Shown here one piece after another: positions 61,154 to 64,000 of a stretch of 64,000 nt of DNA. The position numbers were made by a program, and so were the translations under genes. Positions within the stretch are counted from its first letter, which is position 1. Each line of letters starts with the position of its first letter. The stretch is from Methanobacterium sp. UBA375 (GTDB lineage Archaea; Methanobacteriota; Methanobacteria; Methanobacteriales; Methanobacteriaceae): positions 1 to 64,000 of the forward strand of contig DAGC01000002.1 of assembly GCA_002495625.1 (NCBI GenBank), in the 5' to 3' direction. Under the pieces are notes generated by a model. That model was not told the DNA's origin and did not search any database. It worked only from the letters and a program-made list of their open reading frames with translations.

Positions 61154-61654
61154 CTATTTTCTCTTGGACCCGATTACTCCAGCAGCTACAGATAAAACAC
61201 CTGCAGTTAATGCAACCAGTGGAATCCCGGTGTCCTGCATGGGCACCGTATTTGTTGATGGGGTAACGTTGGTGGTGTTATTAGTGGTGTTGTTAGCAGG
61301 GGTCACTCCAGCAATTAACACACTGTAACTCGTGCTGTTACCGATGTTCCCTCCTGGTCCCAGGTAGGTAAAATCGACACTGGTTTCACCCGGTTGTAGT
61401 GCCTGGAAAACGAATGTACGATTACCTGGAGCCCCTATACCGCTACCCGGCTGGAAAATATCATCAACCAATTCTAAATAGGTTTCATCGTAATCAGCAC
61501 GCCATGAGTAACCTGTAGATGGATTGCTGGGTAATGTTATCTTGAATGATTCATTAACCGTAACATTAATATCAGCTGCAAAACTAGTCCCGGCCATTAT
61601 GGCCATAATGCAAAGAATGCTTAAAATACACGTTGTTAAGTTTTTTGGGTTCAA
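61154..61654 (-). CDS. Secreted chagasin-like (I42) cysteine peptidase inhibitor, membrane-anchored
   Basis: 166 residues. A signal peptide (CILSILCIMAIMAGTSFA, cleaved before ADIN) is followed by an immunoglobulin-like chagasin domain with LPSNPSTGYSW (the NPTTGY loop), GAPGNRTFVFQALQPGE and a final beta strand. A Thr/Asn-rich linker (many NxT sites) and a C-terminal hydrophobic span with SKRK anchor it to the membrane. It inhibits papain-like peptidases outside the cell. The start is TTG after GGGAGGTG, at a spacing of about 9. A possible target is a secreted C39 peptidase such as the one at 8770-9816. Confidence 0.83.
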   Translation of the reverse strand: MNPKNLTTCILSILCIMAIMAGTSFAADINVTVNESFKITLPSNPSTGYSWRADYDETYLELVDDIFQPGSGIGAPGNRTFVFQALQPGETSVDFTYLGPGGNIGNSTSYSVLIAGVTPANNTTNNTTNVTPSTNTVPMQDTGIPLVALTAGVLSVAAGVIGSKRK

Positions 61655-61778
61655 AAAAAACTACACCTCCCACTAAATGGATATTTTTGTAATATTTTGG
61701 TGGAATTACTATTTAAAATTTCACAAAGAAAACAGGAGGAGATGAAACGAAAATAAAAGTACGTGACAAAAATAAAAA

Positions 61779-61801
61779 AGAATTTAAAAAAGAAAAAAAA
61801 G
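61779..61801 (-). terminator. T-rich terminator after the histone gene
   Basis: About 13 bases downstream of the histone stop codon the minus strand has eight T, then C and six T, a typical archaeal termination signal. It matches the strong, monocistronic histone transcript. Confidence 0.6.
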
Positions 61802-61814
61802 TAGGAAAAGCTGT

Positions 61815-62021
<207 letters not shown>

Positions 62022-62283
62022 AATATCACCTCATTTTTGTATATTTGTTATTATACTCTGTTGTCCTACTCTTATATATATTTATCGTATATTTCAGTGA
62101 TTATTTGGTGATCTGTAATGATATTTAGACACTTAGTGATGATCCATATTCAATTCTGCCACTTCATGAAGAATCATAAAATAAAAAGTCACATTGAAAA
62201 AATTAGAATATAGATAAAGTTCAAATTTTAAAAAAAATAGATAAAGTTAAATTTTTTTAAAAAAAAATCCAGTAAGAAATGGG

Positions 62284-63480
62284 TTACAAATCCTTCAAAA
62301 CATTTTTTAGGGATTCAATATTTGCTTCGATACTAACCGGTTCCTTACAAGCATTAATTGCAGTGTTAGGGTCTTTAAGTAGATGTCCAGTTACGATGCA
62401 TACCACATCTTCTCCATTATCTATTTCACCGGATTCCACCAGCTTGCGGAGACCAGCGATGGATGAAGCACTGGCCGGTTCCACGCCAATTCCCTCAGTT
62501 CTGGCCAGTAATTTCTGGGCGTCCAGTATCTCTTCATCGGTCACGGTATCTGAGGTTCCATCAGAATCATAGATAGCACGGAGTGCTTTAAGGGCGCTTA
62601 CCGGGGCACCGATTCTGATGGCCGTAGCCACGGTTTCCGGGTTCTCCACTGGTATGATTTCATCTGCACCTTTTCGAACGGCATTGGTTATGGGACAGGC
62701 TCCCTCTGCCTGTATACCAGTCATTCGGGGCAGGTCCTCAATGAATCCAGCCTCATAGAATTCACGGATACCCTTCCAGATGGCGGATATGTTCCCGGCG
62801 TTACCCACTGGTAATATAATCCGGTCAGGAGACCTCCATCCCAGATCATCGACTATTTCAAAGCCTATGGACTTTTGACCCTCCAACCGGTAGGGGTTTA
62901 TGGAGTTTAAAAGGTAAAGCTCACCCTCCAGTGCCAGGGCAGTCACTGCCTCCAGGGCCTCGTCAAAGTTACCGTTTACTGATAGAACTTCTGCTCCGTG
63001 GAACATGGCCTGGGCCAGTTTACCTAGGGCCACCTTTCCGGAGGGTAAGAGTACTATACATTTGAGCCCGGCCCTGGCAGCGTAAGCCGCCAGTGAAGCC
63101 GAGGTATTGCCTGTGGAGGCGCAGCCTACAGTGTCCACACCCAGTTCAACAGCCTTGGTTATTCCTACACTCATTCCCCGGTCCTTGAAGCTTCCGGTTG
63201 GGTTGGATCCTTCCACTTTCACGTGGAGGTTCACACCTAGCTCTTCTCCTAATCGGTCACATTTGATGAAGGGGGTTCCACCTTCCTGAAGCGAAATTAT
63301 CCGGGTCTCATCTACGGGCATGAATTCCTTATATTTCCACATGGTGTTTCTTCTGCACTCGAATATATCTCTGGATACATCTGGTTCCATCACCACTTCC
63401 AGGATAGAATCACACTCCCTGCAGGTGTAAATTATCTCGTCGAGGCCGTACTCTGCCCCGCATGAAATACATCTAATCAT
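62284..63480 (-). CDS. thrC: Threonine synthase
   Basis: 398 residues converting O-phosphohomoserine to threonine with PLP. The N-terminal CISCGAEYGLDEIIYTCREC is a zinc-ribbon-like lead typical of archaeal ThrC. GSNPTGSFKDRGMSVG contains the PLP Lys, and CASTGNTSASLAAYA and PVGNAGNISAIWKG follow. The start is set at ATG 63480 with GGAG about 10 bases upstream; the frame extends 28 codons further without homology. It is a single-gene unit, divergent from nothing nearby. Confidence 0.94.
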   Translation of the reverse strand: MIRCISCGAEYGLDEIIYTCRECDSILEVVMEPDVSRDIFECRRNTMWKYKEFMPVDETRIISLQEGGTPFIKCDRLGEELGVNLHVKVEGSNPTGSFKDRGMSVGITKAVELGVDTVGCASTGNTSASLAAYAARAGLKCIVLLPSGKVALGKLAQAMFHGAEVLSVNGNFDEALEAVTALALEGELYLLNSINPYRLEGQKSIGFEIVDDLGWRSPDRIILPVGNAGNISAIWKGIREFYEAGFIEDLPRMTGIQAEGACPITNAVRKGADEIIPVENPETVATAIRIGAPVSALKALRAIYDSDGTSDTVTDEEILDAQKLLARTEGIGVEPASASSIAGLRKLVESGEIDNGEDVVCIVTGHLLKDPNTAINACKEPVSIEANIESLKNVLKDL

Positions 63481-63664
63481 CGTTAGTTTTCTCCAATATA
63501 GTTTAGTGTAATTTTTTTTAGTTAATGTATTTTCCATAAAAAGAAACTTTTGAAAGTCTATCACTTTTACAAATTTTTTCTTAAAATGGTAATTTGAAAA
63601 TTAGTATATTTTTTCTCTAATATAAGAAGTTAAGGGGGGTAACTCTTAGATGGATCATCTGGGG

Positions 63665-64000
63665 CTATATCACGCTTTGGATGAACTGCCCCCAGCTAAT
63701 ACTCAAATTGGCTTCAATAAATGCGGCTATGATAAGTAGAATAACACCTATGATAAATAGGGCCAGGGAATCCTTAAAGTCATCATAGTTAACTTTAAGA
63801 AGGTATGATATCTGGTTTTTTATGGATATGTTCCTTTTAATCTTGGTCACATCGTTTAGGAAATGCAAGACTACGCTACCCAGTTTAAAACCAGCTGTTC
63901 CAGCCAGTATAATTCCTACAACCTCAAAGATACCATGGGGCAGGGTGAAAATAATGAAATCCCCCAGGGGAACCTTGGAAGCTACGTATCCAATGAACAA
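63665..64000 (-). CDS. SpoIIM-like (DUF95) membrane protein, partial
   Basis: The last 111 residues of a gene that continues past the window edge; the apparent first Met is not a trusted start. FTLPHGIFEVVGIILAGTAGFKLG is the signature of stage II sporulation protein M-like proteins (core PHGIFEVVGIILAG), with two or more further hydrophobic helices. The family is widespread in archaea with no settled function. The gene ends about 185 bp upstream of the threonine synthase start, on the same strand. Confidence 0.75.
   Translation of the reverse strand: MFIGYVASKVPLGDFIIFTLPHGIFEVVGIILAGTAGFKLGSVVLHFLNDVTKIKRNISIKNQISYLLKVNYDDFKDSLALFIIGVILLIIAAFIEANLSISWGQFIQSVI

Overview
The window is an archaeal chromosome segment from a methanogen of the order Methanobacteriales, most likely Methanobacterium or a close relative. 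The markers are archaeal: histone, aIF2-gamma, aIF5B, ABCE1/Rli1, L7Ae, S6e, S24e, S27ae, S28e, L24e, Spt4, Rpo7, RadB, archaeal fructose-1,6-bisphosphate aldolase/phosphatase and archaetidylinositol-phosphate synthase. A secreted peptidase with pseudomurein-binding repeats points to a pseudomurein cell wall, and an F420-hydrogenase beta-like protein points to coenzyme F420 metabolism. Intergenic DNA is very AT-rich, ribosome binding sites resemble GGAGGTGAT, TTG starts are common, and transcripts often end in T-tracts. I saw no tRNA, rRNA, insertion sequence, prophage or CRISPR array.

Layout. 1-7.6 kb: small zinc ribbon, DUF362 protein, two inorganic pyrophosphatase genes (one with a damaged active site), MFS carrier, enolase, prenyltransferase-repeat protein, Na+/H+ antiporter. 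7.8-10.8 kb: PrsW-type protease, secreted cysteine peptidase, Fpg glycosylase. 10.8-22.1 kb: a nitrogen island, with a GTPase fused to a PII-like domain, a degenerate GTPase partner, a metallo-beta-lactamase-fold protein, two amt-glnK pairs, and a split archaeal glutamate synthase operon led by pdxT. Three perfect GGAA-N6-TTCC palindromes (the NrpR operator pattern) sit at the promoters of amt1, amt2 and pdxT-glt. 22.4-30.9 kb: malate dehydrogenase, HEAT protein, beta-decarboxylating dehydrogenase, fbp, a four-gene operon with archaetidylinositol-phosphate synthase, Sua5, M24 peptidase. 31-34.7 kb: a TetR regulator with two radical-SAM enzymes. 34.8-48.5 kb: radB, aminotransferase, Ca2+/Na+ exchanger with a tiny membrane protein upstream, UspA, ABCE1, a MarR-regulated MFS-CBS transporter, a membrane glycosyltransferase-like protein, a KH/PP-loop protein. 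48.5-58.2 kb: argH and the information-processing cluster. 58.7-64 kb: membrane proteins, chagasin-like inhibitor, histone, threonine synthase, and the end of a SpoIIM-like gene cut by the window edge.

How they work together. Ammonium enters through Amt1/Amt2, gated by GlnK1/GlnK2, and can be assimilated to glutamate by the split synthase. That synthase appears to take electrons through a FrhB-like subunit, so F420H2 is the likely donor (inference). The shared operators imply that NrpR co-regulates the three units. The most novel items are the GTPase-PII fusion operon beside this island, the circularly permuted FrhB-like subunit, the catalytically altered pyrophosphatase paralogue, the MFS-CBS/MarR pair and the TetR/radical-SAM operon. 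Several promoters also carry short tandem repeats that the gene content does not explain.
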